From: Anaerolineae bacterium
Lineage (GTDB): Bacteria > Chloroflexota > Anaerolineae > B4-G1 > DUEL01
Length of the DNA stretch: 34,476 nt
NCBI GenBank assembly: GCA_016931695.1
Contig: JAFGEI010000181.1
Span: 1 to 34,476 of the forward strand
Direction: 5' to 3'
Shown: piece after piece, positions 1 through 9,500 of the stretch
How positions within the stretch are numbered: the stretch's first letter is position 1
How the letters are laid out: each line of letters opens with the position of its first letter
Notes under the pieces: generated by a model
What the model saw: the letters and a program-made list of their open reading frames with translations, nothing else
Database searches by the model: none
Told to the model about the DNA's origin: nothing
Made by a program: the position numbers and the translations under genes

Positions 1-46
1 CTCGGGCGGGGGTGGCTCCCGCCCCCCTGCACCCCCTGGGGCCTTA

Positions 47-70
47 CCCCGCCCCAAGGGGCGGGGTTTT
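47..70 (+). terminator. GC-rich hairpin with T tract, probable intrinsic terminator
   Basis: A perfect 9-bp stem (CCCCGCCCC at 47-55, GGGGCGGGG at 58-66) with a two-base AA spacer is followed directly by TTTT (67-70). The strict two-base loop would open to four or more by losing the closing pair. The shape fits a rho-independent terminator for a plus-strand gene lying left of the window. No coding region is supported at 1-200. Confidence 0.55.
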
Positions 71-200
71 CTTGGTTTTCATAAACCGCCGCGGGCATTC
101 GCAGCCCAACTACCTGTATAGGCTGGAAAGCAGGGCGCAACCCTGGCTCGTGCGGCGCAAAAACCCGCACAGGAAGGTCGGGGGGCCATATTGTTACAGC

Positions 201-245
201 AGCGGGATATCCAGCCGGCTCCGCCGGCAAGATATCCCGCTTTTT
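201..245. terminator. Hairpin downstream of the Yip1-like genes
   Basis: An inverted repeat pairs AGCGGGATATC (201-211) with GATATCCCGCT (231-241), and an inner GCCGGC/GCCGGC pair sits near the tip. It lies 20 bp beyond the stop codon of the minus-strand Yip1-like gene. The T tract (TTTTT, 241-245) follows the hairpin on the plus strand, so the structure is better placed as a plus-strand terminator. On the minus strand it could only be a transcript-end stabilising hairpin. Confidence 0.45.
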
Positions 246-264
246 CCCGCGCCGCGAGAGGGCC

Positions 265-1014
265 TTATTGACCTGCCGCCGCGATGATGCCGAACACCAG
301 GAGGCCGAAAAACAGTAACAAGATGACGATACAAGCTGGCAGCACGGCTGCCAGCACGGCTTTCCACAGCTCGAACTCGCCAGCTACGGCCAGCGCCTTG
401 ATGTAGATGGCAATTCCCCACACCGTCGCAATGAGAACCAGCAGCCCTCCCAGGCAGGGAATAAAGGAAAAAACGCCCAGGACGTGCGGGATGGCATAGA
501 GCACCGTCGCCCCCAACAACTGGGAAAGTGTCCCTCTGCCGCCCAGCAACTTGGCCACCAGGAGGACCCAGATTCCATACGAAAGCCAGCCTCCCAGGCG
601 CTGAAACGGCAGGGACAAGAACGCCCCCAGGGCCTGGAACACGTTGCCTAAAATCGTCCCCAGCGGGCGGGGTAAGGGGGTCGGCAGCGCCGCGACCCGA
701 AACCCAATCTCGACGCTGGGGCGCAGGTACAGCATGAACTGCTCCTCGAAATCGGGTGGCAGATCGCCGTACTGGCGCATGGTCGCAAAGAATTCCGCCA
801 TCTGCTGGTCGAATTCTCGCCGCTGCTGCACCGGGTCCAGCGGACGCAAGCCGCCGATAAAGTCGATCAGGAAGGGGATGCTTCCCGCCAGCAGCGACAC
901 GACGACCAACAACAACAGGCCGCGCTTGAGCGCATCAGTACGAGCGACATGTTGAACGTAGGCCTCGTGCTTGAACAACAAGATATCCCACGTAAAACGG
1001 AGCAACGCGATCAT
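265..1014 (-). CDS. Yip1-domain integral membrane protein (second of a pair)
   Basis: This encodes a 249-aa polytopic membrane protein that resembles the Yip1 superfamily: a short amphipathic N-terminus, one membrane segment near residues 33-54, a charged extracytoplasmic loop (about 60-100), then several hydrophobic segments to the C-terminus. The ATG at 1014 is preceded on its strand by GGGAGGGT, and its first four bases overlap the TGA of the upstream gene (ATGA), which supports this start over a longer reading frame. Yip1-like proteins in bacteria have no firm biochemical function, so the role is open. The upstream neighbour is a probable diverged paralogue, and the overlap implies translational coupling and a common membrane location. 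Membership rests on hydropathy pattern and recognisable motifs, not on a search. Confidence 0.7.
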   Translation of the reverse strand: MIALLRFTWDILLFKHEAYVQHVARTDALKRGLLLLVVVSLLAGSIPFLIDFIGGLRPLDPVQQRREFDQQMAEFFATMRQYGDLPPDFEEQFMLYLRPSVEIGFRVAALPTPLPRPLGTILGNVFQALGAFLSLPFQRLGGWLSYGIWVLLVAKLLGGRGTLSQLLGATVLYAIPHVLGVFSFIPCLGGLLVLIATVWGIAIYIKALAVAGEFELWKAVLAAVLPACIVILLLFFGLLVFGIIAAAGQ

Positions 1015-1721
1015 TGTACCCTCCCTGCCATAACCGAACCGACGACGACGCTGGCGATAATGCCGAAACCGACGCTGAGCAAGCCCAGGACGACGTACGG
1101 CAGCAAGGTCGCCACCAACGCGCGCCCGGTCGTCAGGCGATGGCCCGACTTGACCGCCACGTAGCGACAGAGCAGCACCCAAGTCGACACAATGCCCCCG
1201 ATTGCAACGTGGGGGATGAACGCCACCAGGTTGAACAGCTGCGGCGCCACCGCCAACGCCGTACAGCCCAGCGTCTGGCCCAAGCTCCCCTCACCGCCCA
1301 GAATCCGCGCCGAGAGGTGGGCCAGAATCCCGTACAGCAGCCACATCAAGATCAAGCCAAGCGGCAGCAGCAGGACCCGGGCGGCCGCAGTGCCAACGTT
1401 CGGCGCGCCAAACAAGATCGGAAGATACTGCCACGCCATCTCCCAGTTCTGCGCAAACATCTCTTCCGCTTCGCTGCCCATCTGGTGGTACCAGTCCATG
1501 CGCTGCAGGCCGTCCAGCACGACCCGTTGCACATCCGCCAGGCTGGGCGAGGTCGCCCACTCCAGCGTGGTTCCCACCAGCCCGAGCAGGGCGACCACAA
1601 CGGCAACCAGGGCGATGATTCCGATCCCCTTGATCGCCGGGCGCGACACGTCCCGCATCTCGACGTAGGGCTCTTCTCGCAAAAAGAGCGCGTTCCAAAC
1701 CCGTTTAACAAGTGCTGACAT
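1011..1721 (-). CDS. Yip1-domain integral membrane protein (first of a pair)
   Basis: This is a 236-aa membrane protein of the same type as its downstream neighbour. It has an N-terminal soluble stretch (residues 1-28), a membrane segment near 31-50, a hydrophilic loop of about 60 residues, and four further hydrophobic segments. The start at 1721 is chosen because a full Shine-Dalgarno sequence (AAAGGAGGT) lies five bases upstream on the minus strand; an in-frame extension to 1877 would read through the palindromic repeat and is rejected. A promoter at 1913-1940 gives a leader of nearly 190 nt that contains the 161-bp palindromic element. The stop overlaps the next start by ATGA. Function is unknown; a Yip1-like fold is inferred from the hydropathy pattern. 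Confidence 0.7.
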   Translation of the reverse strand: MSALVKRVWNALFLREEPYVEMRDVSRPAIKGIGIIALVAVVVALLGLVGTTLEWATSPSLADVQRVVLDGLQRMDWYHQMGSEAEEMFAQNWEMAWQYLPILFGAPNVGTAAARVLLLPLGLILMWLLYGILAHLSARILGGEGSLGQTLGCTALAVAPQLFNLVAFIPHVAIGGIVSTWVLLCRYVAVKSGHRLTTGRALVATLLPYVVLGLLSVGFGIIASVVVGSVMAGRVQ

Positions 1722-1747
1722 TCGACCTCCTTTCAACAGTGCATACT

Positions 1748-1908
1748 TACTTTGACAATGGTACATTTCAGTAGATTGCTCTGCCAAGCACGGGGAAGGG
1801 GGAAAAGGGGGGTTTCGCAGGCGGCTTCGCCGCCTGCGAAACCTCCCTTTTCCCCTTCTCCCACTGCGGTAGAGCATCCAATGTTGAAATGTGCCATTGT
1901 CGAGTTAC
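1748..1908 (-). repeat. 161-bp palindromic element, copy 1 (MITE-like or structured leader)
   Basis: The element has imperfect terminal inverted repeats: TGACAATGGTACATTTCA at the left matches the complement of the right end, apart from single changes. It also has purine-rich arms (GGGGAAGGGGG and its complement) and a central perfect stem of GTTTCGCAGGCGGC/GCCGCCTGCGAAAC around a three-base loop. Read on the minus strand it is almost identical to 20725-20880. It lies inside the untranslated leader of the Yip1-like operon, between the promoter and the Shine-Dalgarno sequence. It could be a small non-autonomous mobile element or a conserved RNA structure. Confidence 0.85.
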
Positions 1909-1912
1909 AGAT

Positions 1913-1940
1913 AGTATAGTGAAAACCTCATAGTTTGCAA
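1913..1940 (-). promoter_or_regulatory. Promoter of the Yip1-like operon
   Basis: On the minus strand a -35-like TTGCAA (1935-1940) and a -10 TATACT (1913-1918) are separated by 16 bp. The predicted transcript would begin near 1906, at the edge of the palindromic element, and would carry the whole element as its leader. Confidence 0.55.
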
Positions 1941-1993
1941 CTGAGGTCTGGAGCTGGGTGATCGCATTTGGAACCTATTCTCGTGCTGCTCGG

Positions 1994-2097
1994 CCTGGAT
2001 TCCCGCCTACGCAGGACAGGCTGCCAGATCCAGGCCAAAAAGAACGATTACTTGGCCTGTTTCTCTGCCGGATTCCCGCCTACACGGGAATCCGGCA
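1994..2097. repeat. REP-like extragenic hairpins with GATTCCCGCCTAC core
   Basis: A perfect 13-bp inverted repeat (TGCCGGATTCCCG at 2066-2078, CGGGAATCCGGCA at 2085-2097) surrounds a six-base loop. A degenerate second copy of the core occurs about 70 bp earlier, near 2000-2013, enclosed by its own GGCCTGGAT/ATCCAGGCC arms. This arrangement is typical of dispersed extragenic palindromes in many high-GC genomes. Confidence 0.6.
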
Positions 2098-2161
2098 GGC
2101 GCACATTGGCTTGGAACGCCAAATGCAATTGCCCTAAACCAGTCGCCTTTTCAGTAGAGTC

Positions 2162-2170
2162 TGATATAAT
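2162..2170 (+). promoter_or_regulatory. Extended -10 promoter upstream of the membrane adenylate cyclase
   Basis: TGATATAAT contains a perfect TATAAT hexamer (2165-2170) with the TG dinucleotide of an extended -10 element. No good -35 sits 16-18 bp upstream, as expected when the extended element compensates. The leader to the start at 2310 would be about 130 nt. Confidence 0.5.
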
Positions 2171-2309
2171 ACGGGCGCAATGACCCGCTCGCCGGGCTGT
2201 CCACGATGGGAAAAGGGGGCCTGCTCAGGCTGCCCGCCTGGGAGCTCTCCGCCCAGGAAAAGGGAGAAATGTGGGGGTTGCGGGCGGCAAAGGCGCCAGG
2301 GATAGGACA

Positions 2310-5300
2310 ATGAAGCACATCTTTGCCCAACTCTCGAACCGTTTCAGCTACGGCTTTGCGGTGGCTGTCTTCTCAGTCCTCGGGGGACAGGCCTCGGCGA
2401 CAATTGGGCTTCTCTTTGTCATACTGATCGCCCAGCTCCCCGCCCGGCGGCTGTGGCTCCAGGTAGGCCTCATCGGCGGCGGCGTTCTGGTCGCCACCCT
2501 GCTTCACTACACCCTCTTTGGCATGCTCCGCCCCTGGAGCCGGCGCTGGGAGCTGCCAGCATTGCGCCAGGTCAACGACTGGATCGTCGACCTCAAGGTC
2601 TCGGCCGACATTCCCACGGACGAGCTGGAGCGGCTGGCGCGGCGGCTGGAACAGCTTCCCACGCTCAACCTGCGGCTTTCCGGCCTGTTGAGCGGCGCCG
2701 TTGTGCTGGCGGGGGTGAGCGGGGAACTCGTCACCGGGACCCCAAGCGGCGCCGCCCGCATCTTTTTTGGCGGCGCAATTTCCATTGTGCTCTACGTCAT
2801 CTTTGCCACCCTGGTAGCCGAGATCTTGATCCGCCCCGCGTTGAACCAGGCACGAAGATTGCTCGCCGCACGCAATGCCTGGTTTGGCCCCTCCCAACAG
2901 ACGACCCTGGCGGTCAAGCTAGGGCTCTTTATCCTGCTCATCGCCATCAGCCTGGCCGTGGTATTCTCCCTCTTTATACTTCGCCCAGATTTGATCCAGT
3001 CGCCGGGAAACGCGCTGCTCGTCTCCCTGGTCATCCTGGGCACCGCCGTCTTTATGGCGATCCTGATCCTCTACTCCATCGTCCGTCCGCTGCACGAGAT
3101 CGAAAAAGCCGCGACCCACCTGATTACTGCCCAAACCGCGCGTTTCTTCTCCGGCAGCACCAACCGGGAGCTGATTGCCCTGGCAGAACACTTTTACACC
3201 GCCGCCCAACAGATTATCGACTATCGCCGCGAGCTGCAGGAACTGAACCGGCTGCTCGAACGGCGCGTCGCCGAACGGACCACAGAGTTGGAAGCGCAGA
3301 AGGAAGCGCTGCGCAAGTCGGAGCAGCGCCTCTCCCTGCACGTCCAGCAGACCCCGCTGGCGGTGATCGAATGGAACGTCAATTTTGAGGTCGTCGAGTG
3401 GAATCCCAGCGCCGAGCGCATCTTTGGCTACAGCCGCCAAGAAACGCTCGGGCGCTCCGCCCTCGAGCTGATCGTGCCGGCAAGCATCCACGAGCAAGTG
3501 CGCTGGGTCTGGAACGACCTGCTGACGAAAAAAGGAGGGGAGCGCAGCACCAACGAGAACGTGACCCAGGATGGCCGGAGCATCATCTGTGAATGGTACA
3601 ACACGGTCCTGGTCGATCCAGAAGGGAACGTCATTGGGGTCACTTCCCTCGCCCGGGACATTACCCAGCGCGTGCAGGCAGAGAACGCCCTGCGCGAATC
3701 CCAGCACCAGCTAGAAGAACTGTACCAGAGCGAACAGGAGCGCCGGCAGCTCTCCGATACGCTGCGCGAGGTCGCCCGCATCGTCAGTAGCACGCTGGAA
3801 CAGGAAAAAGTGCTGAGCCTGATCCTCGCCCAACTGGAGAACGTCCTCACCTGTCACCACGCCTCGGTCACCCTCTTGTCCGACGGCCAGCTGGCCCAGG
3901 TGGCCGAGTGGAGCAAGGGCGGCAAGCTGGAAAGCTCGGTCATCTCGGTCGACCAGTACCCGCTGAACGCGGAAACCCTGCGCGAGAAAAAGCCCATCGT
4001 CGTCCCCGATGTGCGACGCGACGAGCGGTGGCAGCAGACGACGAGGACCAACGCCATCCACTCCTTCATCAACGCGCCCCTCCTGGTCCACGGGCGCCCC
4101 ATTGGCCTGCTGGGCGTCGGGCGCCACGACAGAGCGGCGTACAGCGCAAAAGACGCCGAGATTGTCTTTGCCTTTGCCTCCCAGGTGGCGATCGCCATCG
4201 AAAACGCCCGCCTGGTCGAACAAACCCAACAGGCGCTCGACGAAACCGAGGGATTGTTCAAGGCCGCGCGGGCGATCCTCGGCGCCACCCAATTGCCCGA
4301 ACTGTGCCAGCACCTTGTCCGGCGCTTGAACGACTTGGTCGGCGCAGAGCGGACGACGCTTTTCCTGGTGGACCACGAGCGACAAGAGATCACGCTGCGG
4401 CTGGGCCACGGCAGCATCGACCACGACCCGGACCTCCTGTACGACGAGCTGACCGAAGGAATCTGCGGCTTTGTGTTCCGCTCCCGGCAACCGATCCTCT
4501 CCCTGCAGGCCGAGGATGCCATCGAGTCGGCGACGATGCGCGCCTGGCGCCAGGCGCACGACGTCGGCACGATGATCGTCGTGCCGCTCATCACCCGCGG
4601 AGCGGTAGACGGCGTCATCGTCGCCGCCAGCTCGGCCCACCACCCCCCGTTTACCATGCACGACGTCGACCTGCTGATGGCCCTGGCAGCCCAGGCGGCC
4701 ACGGCCATCGCCAACATCCGCCTCTACGAACGATCGGAACAACTGCTGCTCAACATCCTGCCCGAGCCGATCGCCGAGCGGCTCAAAAAGGGGGAACGGA
4801 TCATTGCCGATAGCTTTGCCGAAGCCACCGTGTTGTTCGCCGACATCGTCGGTTCCACGACCCTGGGCGCCCAGATGACGGCAGGCGAGTTGGTGAACCT
4901 GCTGAACGACCTCTTTTCCACCTTCGACCGGCTGACTGCGCAATACGGGCTGGAAAAGATCAAGACAATCGGAGATTCCTACATGGTTGTCGGTGGGCTC
5001 CCCACCCCCCGGGCCGACCACGCCGAGGCAATTGCCGAGATGGCGCTCGACATGCAAAAGGCCGTCGCCGACTATAATCACAGCCACCGGCAAGCCATCC
5101 GCCTGCGCATCGGCATCCACACCGGCCCCGTGACCGCCGGCGTCATCGGCAGCACCAAGTTTACCTACGACCTGTGGGGAGCGACGGTCAACACCGCCAG
5201 CCACATGGAATCGCACGGGGTTCCAGACAAGATCCAGGTGACAGAGGCGACCTACCGGCAGTTGCAAGACAAATACACTTTCGAGCCGCGGGGGACAATC

Positions 5301-5381
5301 CCGGTCAAGGGCCAGGGAGATATGGCGACCTACTTTTTATTAGCGCGTCTCGTGGCCCAAAATTGGGCCAACACTCGATAG
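2310..5381 (+). CDS. Membrane PAS-GAF-GAF class III adenylate cyclase
   Basis: This 1023-aa protein probably makes cAMP from ATP at the membrane in response to sensed signals. About six membrane segments fall within residues 15-257. They are followed by a HAMP-like linker (about 257-310), a coiled coil, a PAS domain (about 342-455), two GAF domains (about 490-635 and 650-805) and a class III cyclase domain (835-1012). Metal-binding aspartates are D845 and D889. K885 in KIKTIGD and D954 in YDLWG indicate ATP rather than GTP as substrate, and N961 is present. The residue four positions later, normally the transition-state arginine, is H965, which may lower activity. The start at 2310 has GGATAGGA just upstream; the 13 extra codons before it overlap a repeat remnant. 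The gene runs convergently into a second adenylate cyclase. Confidence 0.9.
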   Translation: MKHIFAQLSNRFSYGFAVAVFSVLGGQASATIGLLFVILIAQLPARRLWLQVGLIGGGVLVATLLHYTLFGMLRPWSRRWELPALRQVNDWIVDLKVSADIPTDELERLARRLEQLPTLNLRLSGLLSGAVVLAGVSGELVTGTPSGAARIFFGGAISIVLYVIFATLVAEILIRPALNQARRLLAARNAWFGPSQQTTLAVKLGLFILLIAISLAVVFSLFILRPDLIQSPGNALLVSLVILGTAVFMAILILYSIVRPLHEIEKAATHLITAQTARFFSGSTNRELIALAEHFYTAAQQIIDYRRELQELNRLLERRVAERTTELEAQKEALRKSEQRLSLHVQQTPLAVIEWNVNFEVVEWNPSAERIFGYSRQETLGRSALELIVPASIHEQVRWVWNDLLTKKGGERSTNENVTQDGRSIICEWYNTVLVDPEGNVIGVTSLARDITQRVQAENALRESQHQLEELYQSEQERRQLSDTLREVARIVSSTLEQEKVLSLILAQLENVLTCHHASVTLLSDGQLAQVAEWSKGGKLESSVISVDQYPLNAETLREKKPIVVPDVRRDERWQQTTRTNAIHSFINAPLLVHGRPIGLLGVGRHDRAAYSAKDAEIVFAFASQVAIAIENARLVEQTQQALDETEGLFKAARAILGATQLPELCQHLVRRLNDLVGAERTTLFLVDHERQEITLRLGHGSIDHDPDLLYDELTEGICGFVFRSRQPILSLQAEDAIESATMRAWRQAHDVGTMIVVPLITRGAVDGVIVAASSAHHPPFTMHDVDLLMALAAQAATAIANIRLYERSEQLLLNILPEPIAERLKKGERIIADSFAEATVLFADIVGSTTLGAQMTAGELVNLLNDLFSTFDRLTAQYGLEKIKTIGDSYMVVGGLPTPRADHAEAIAEMALDMQKAVADYNHSHRQAIRLRIGIHTGPVTAGVIGSTKFTYDLWGATVNTASHMESHGVPDKIQVTEATYRQLQDKYTFEPRGTIPVKGQGDMATYFLLARLVAQNWANTR

Positions 5382-5477
5382 GGAGACTACTCCCCCCAAG
5401 CCTCCAGGTTCGCCACGAACCGCGCCCCCATGGCCGATCCGTCGACATAGAACCGGGCGGATTGTCCCAGCAGGGCG
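5382..5477. other. Short convergent gap with coding-like minus-strand tail
   Basis: This 96-bp gap separates two convergent cyclase genes. On the minus strand one frame stays open to a TAG at 5387-5389 and uses host-like GC-rich codons. It joins the end of the response regulator-cyclase gene in a +1 frame, so this stretch may be a lost or mis-sequenced C-terminal extension. No clear terminator hairpin is visible. Confidence 0.4.
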
Positions 5478-6515
5478 TCATTTCCCCCTCGTCCAAATGA
5501 TCTCGAACTCACCCTTCCCCTTGACCTGGACCATGCCCAACGATTCGCCGCGGAAATCGCCGGCGACCCAGTCCCAGGCCCGCCGGCTCAGGTTGACGGC
5601 GTCGACGACCCCATACCCCTCGACGCGATAGGCCGTATTGACCGTGTCGCCCCAGATGTCGAACAGGTACTGGCGGTGCCCCACCACCCCAGCAATCACC
5701 GGGCCGACGTGGATGCCGACGCGGACACTCCATCCCGCCGTCAGTTGGTGAGCGATCTCGATCATCTCCAGCCCGCACACGACACAGTTGAGAACGGGGT
5801 TCTCCACCGGGCGCAAGAGGCCCGAGACGGCCATAAAAGCGTCCCCCACTGTCTTGATCTTTTCCAGGCCGTGTTGAAGGGCCAGGTTTTCGTACGCTTC
5901 GACCAGCTCTTGCAAGTCGGCAACGACCTTTTCGGGCAGATGGGTGTCACAATAGTGCGTAAAATCCGCGATATCGGCAAAGAGCACCGCGACGTCCTCG
6001 TAAAGCCGCGGCTTGACCTGGTCGGTCGACTTTAATTCCTCGGCGATGCGATGGGGCAAGATAACGTGCAGCAGCTTGTCGGCCTCCCGCTTTTGCGCCT
6101 CGATCTGCTGCAGGTACAGCACCTCCCGGTCGCGCAGGCGCTTTTTTTCCAGGCAGGCATCGATACGCGCCTTGAGCAAAATCGGGTCAAAGGGCTTGGA
6201 CAAATAATCCTCTGCTCCCATCTTGATCCCTTTCACCACGCTGTCCAGGCTGTCCAACGCCGAGACAATCAGCACCGGTATGTCCCGCGTACGCGCATTT
6301 GCTTTCAGGTGCTCCAACACCTGAAAGCCATCCATCCCAGGCATCATGATGTCGAGCAATATCACGTCCGGCGCCTCGGCAACGATCATTTCCAGCGCCT
6401 CGCGCCCGTTGCTGGCGCTGATGGTTTCACAGTCCATGTCTTCCAGTTCCTGCTCCAAGTAGTCGACGTTAAACGGCTCGTCGTCCGCGATGAATATCTT
6501 GGCTCGCTCTCTCAC
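5478..6515 (-). CDS. Response regulator with adenylate cyclase output domain
   Basis: The 345-aa protein joins a CheY-like receiver (residues 5-125) to a class III cyclase domain (about 170-345) through a helical linker. The receiver has the acidic pair D11/D12, phospho-acceptor D55, S85 and K107. The cyclase has metal ligands D181 and D225, ATP-specifying K221 and D286, and catalytic N293 and R297, so it looks fully competent. The likely reaction is phosphorylation-controlled cAMP synthesis in the cytoplasm. Its start is GTG at 6515, overlapping the TGA of the hybrid kinase gene (GTGA); that kinase is therefore the probable partner. The frame ends at a G5A3 run followed by TGA, and a one-base shift there would add about 30 residues (see findings). 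Confidence 0.9.
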   Translation of the reverse strand: MRERAKIFIADDEPFNVDYLEQELEDMDCETISASNGREALEMIVAEAPDVILLDIMMPGMDGFQVLEHLKANARTRDIPVLIVSALDSLDSVVKGIKMGAEDYLSKPFDPILLKARIDACLEKKRLRDREVLYLQQIEAQKREADKLLHVILPHRIAEELKSTDQVKPRLYEDVAVLFADIADFTHYCDTHLPEKVVADLQELVEAYENLALQHGLEKIKTVGDAFMAVSGLLRPVENPVLNCVVCGLEMIEIAHQLTAGWSVRVGIHVGPVIAGVVGHRQYLFDIWGDTVNTAYRVEGYGVVDAVNLSRRAWDWVAGDFRGESLGMVQVKGKGEFEIIWTRGK

Positions 6516-9500
6516 GCCCTATCCTCCAGCTCCTGCCATCGCGCGCTCGCCCCGGGGGTCTCTGAGTAAAGTCGGAGCGCCTCTTTCAACTGCTGAACCA
6601 GCACTTTGCGCTGCAAACCCTGTTTCTGCACCACCCGCGAAACCGCCTGGTGCAAGACACGGGCCTCGTCGTCGCTCAACGTTTGAGCGGTCAAGACGAC
6701 GACCGGGATATCCCGGTATCGTTCGTCCTGCTGCATGCGATTGATCAAACCCAGGCCATCCAGGCGCGGCATCAGCAGGTCCAGTAGAATCACGTCAGGG
6801 CGCCAGCGCGCGATTTCTTCCAGCGCCTCGATGCCGTCAGCCGCCGCCCGGATGACACACCGCGCGTCCTCCAACAGCTGGCACACCAGGTCGACGACGT
6901 TGGGATCGTCGTCCACGACCAGGAGGCGGCGCAACTGCCCGGGAAACTCGCCGATGCGGGTGAGAATCCCCAGCAGCATCTCGCGGTCGAAGGGCTTGAT
7001 CATGTAATCAAAGGCGCCCAGCCGGTAGCCCAGCTCTTTTTTGTCGACCATGGAGAGAATGACGACAGGGATATCCTGCGTCAGCTCGCTCGCCTTCAGC
7101 TCGTAGAGCACTGCCCAGCCATCCATGTCGGGCATGACGATATCGAGGGTGATGGCCAGGGGCTGCAAGCGCCGCGCTTTTTCCAGCCCTTCCGCCCCGG
7201 TCGCCGCGACGACGACGCGGTAGCCCGCCTCTGACAGATCCTCCTGCAGCAGGTAGCGCACGTCCGGATCGTCGTCGATGACCAGCACGACAGCGCCTTC
7301 TTCCGCCGCCGGCGGTGCATCCGGAACAGCCGGGTCGGGCGTCGAATCGCCGTAACGAATCGGCAGGGTGACGGTGAAGGTGGAGCCGACGCCAACCTGG
7401 CTCTCGACGACAATGTCGCCGCCCAGCAGCCGCGCCAGGCGGCGGCTGATCGCCAGCCCCAGGCCCGTACCGCCGTACTTGCGGGTGGTGCCGCTGTCGG
7501 CCTGCTGGAACTCTTGAAAGATGCGCTCCTGCGCCTGGCGGGGAATCCCGATGCCGGTATCGGCCACGGCCAGCCGCAGCATCTCGCCCTCCTGCCGCGC
7601 GGTGACGGTAATCGATCCCTCTTCGGTGAACTTGACCGCGTTGCTGAGCAGGTTGATCAGGATCTGCCGCACCTTTTCCTGGTCGGTAAACAGCGGCGGG
7701 AGGCCCTCCGCCACGTCCTTGACCATGGCCAACTCTTCACTCTTTAGCAGCGGCTGCATGGTCCGCAGACAAACGTCGACGAGGGAGCCAACGTGGAAAA
7801 CGGCCGGATAGACGTCGAGCCGCCCGGCCTCGATCTTGGAGATGTCGAGGACGACGTTGATCAGGTTCAGCAGGTGCTCGGCGCTGACCAGGACCTTGTC
7901 GAGATTATCGACCTGCTTCTGCGGCAGGAGGCCCTCGGAACGGCGCTTGACCAGGCGGGTGAAGCCGATGATGGCATTCAGCGGGGTGCGCAGTTCGTGG
8001 CTCATGCTGGCCAGGAAAGCGCTCTTGGCCTGGCTGGCCTGTTCGGCCGTTTCCCGCGCCCGCTGCGCCTCGGCGAACAAGGCCGCGTTCTCGATGGCAA
8101 CCCCCACCTGGTTGGCCAGCGATTGGAGCAGGGCCACGTCGCCGGGGCGATAGGCGCGCGAGCGGTCACTCTGCACATCCAACACGCCAATGACCCGCCC
8201 CTTGACCTGGATGGGAACGACCAGCTCGGAGCACGTGGCTGCCAGCTCGGGGATGGGCAGGTAGCGCGGATCCTCCCGCACGTCTTCGACCAATACCGGG
8301 CGGCCGGTCCGCGCCGCTTCGGCAATCAACCCCAACCCGTCCACGTCGACCGCCAGCGCAGCCCGTCCCAGGCGACGCTCCGAATCCCCAATCGTGCTGC
8401 CGTCGCAAAAGACCAGTTGGTTCTCCTCGATCAACAGGATGCTGACAAAGTGATGGCCAAAGCGGTTCTTGAAGGTGTCGACAATCTGTCGCAGCACCGC
8501 GTCGAGGTCGAGGACGGAGGTGATCGCCTGTCCGACCTCGTTGATCACCTGCAGCTCTTGCGCCCGGCGGCTGGTCTCGGCAAAGAGCCGCGCATTTTCG
8601 ATGGCGATGGCGATCTGGTCAGCGATGGTGGACAGCAACTGCTGATCTTGTTCGCCGTAGGCATTGGCGCGATAGGCCTGGACCGAGATCACGCCCACCA
8701 CCCGGTCGCCGATGTGCATCGGCACCCCCAGCAGCGACAAGGGCACCTCTCCAATCACGACCGGCACCGGCAGGCGACCCTGTTCTTTTTCAAAGTGGCG
8801 CACCAGCAGCGGCTTGCGTTCGTCGACGACAAAAGAGGTCAGGCCCGGCCCCATCGGAAGCCGCCCTGTGGGCAACACCACCCCGTTGTCGACGCGAATG
8901 AGAAAATCCAGCTCGTTCGACACCGGGTCGTACAGGGCGATGAAAAAGGCATCAACCTCGAACGTCGACAGCACTTCCTGGTACACCGTGTACACCAAGT
9001 CGTCCAGGTCAAGAGTGGCGCTGGCGGCGCGGGCGATGCGGTTGACGACCGCCAGCCGGTCGGCCCGCCGCTGGGTCTCGCGGTAGAGACCCGCCGTCTC
9101 GATGGCAATGGCAGCGTGCTGGGAAAGGCCGACGAGAAAGCTCAGGTCTGCCGCAGTGAACGGGACCTGGCCGCCAGTCCGCCAGACGGCCATCATGCCC
9201 AGCACCTCGCCGCGGGAGAGCAGCGGCGCGACCATCATCTTTTCGCCCGTCACCCGCTTTGCGCCGGGAAGCAGCGCCGCCCGCGGGTCCCGCGCGGCAT
9301 CGTTGATGATCTCGGCGCTTCCACGCTGGATCACGTCGCCGATGATCCCCTCCCCCACCTGCACCGAGATCACCTTCATCTCGTCAGCCACCTCGCCCAC
9401 GGCGACGATGGCCCGGTACGTCTGCTCGTCAGGCTGGCGCAAAAAAACGGCGCTCGTATCGACCTGCAGCAGATTCTGCGCGTGGGTGACGATGCGCTCC

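Larger units (their letters stand above)
1722..2309. other. 588-bp intergenic regulatory region between divergent genes
   Basis: No convincing gene lies here. It contains, in order: the palindromic element (1748-1908), a minus-strand promoter (1913-1940), two REP-like GATTCCCGCC hairpins (about 1994-2097), a plus-strand extended -10 promoter (2162-2170), a CCTGGG/CCCAGG hairpin near 2237-2257 and half of a GGGGGTTGCGGGCGGC palindrome (about 2273-2288). The 71-aa reading frame at 1968-2183 crosses the REP-like hairpins and has no ribosome binding site, so it is not called. Confidence 0.7.

Noticed and set aside
1968..2183. 71-aa plus-strand reading frame before the membrane cyclase
   Set aside because: It runs through the REP-like GATTCCCGCC hairpins, has no ribosome binding site and has no recognisable protein features.
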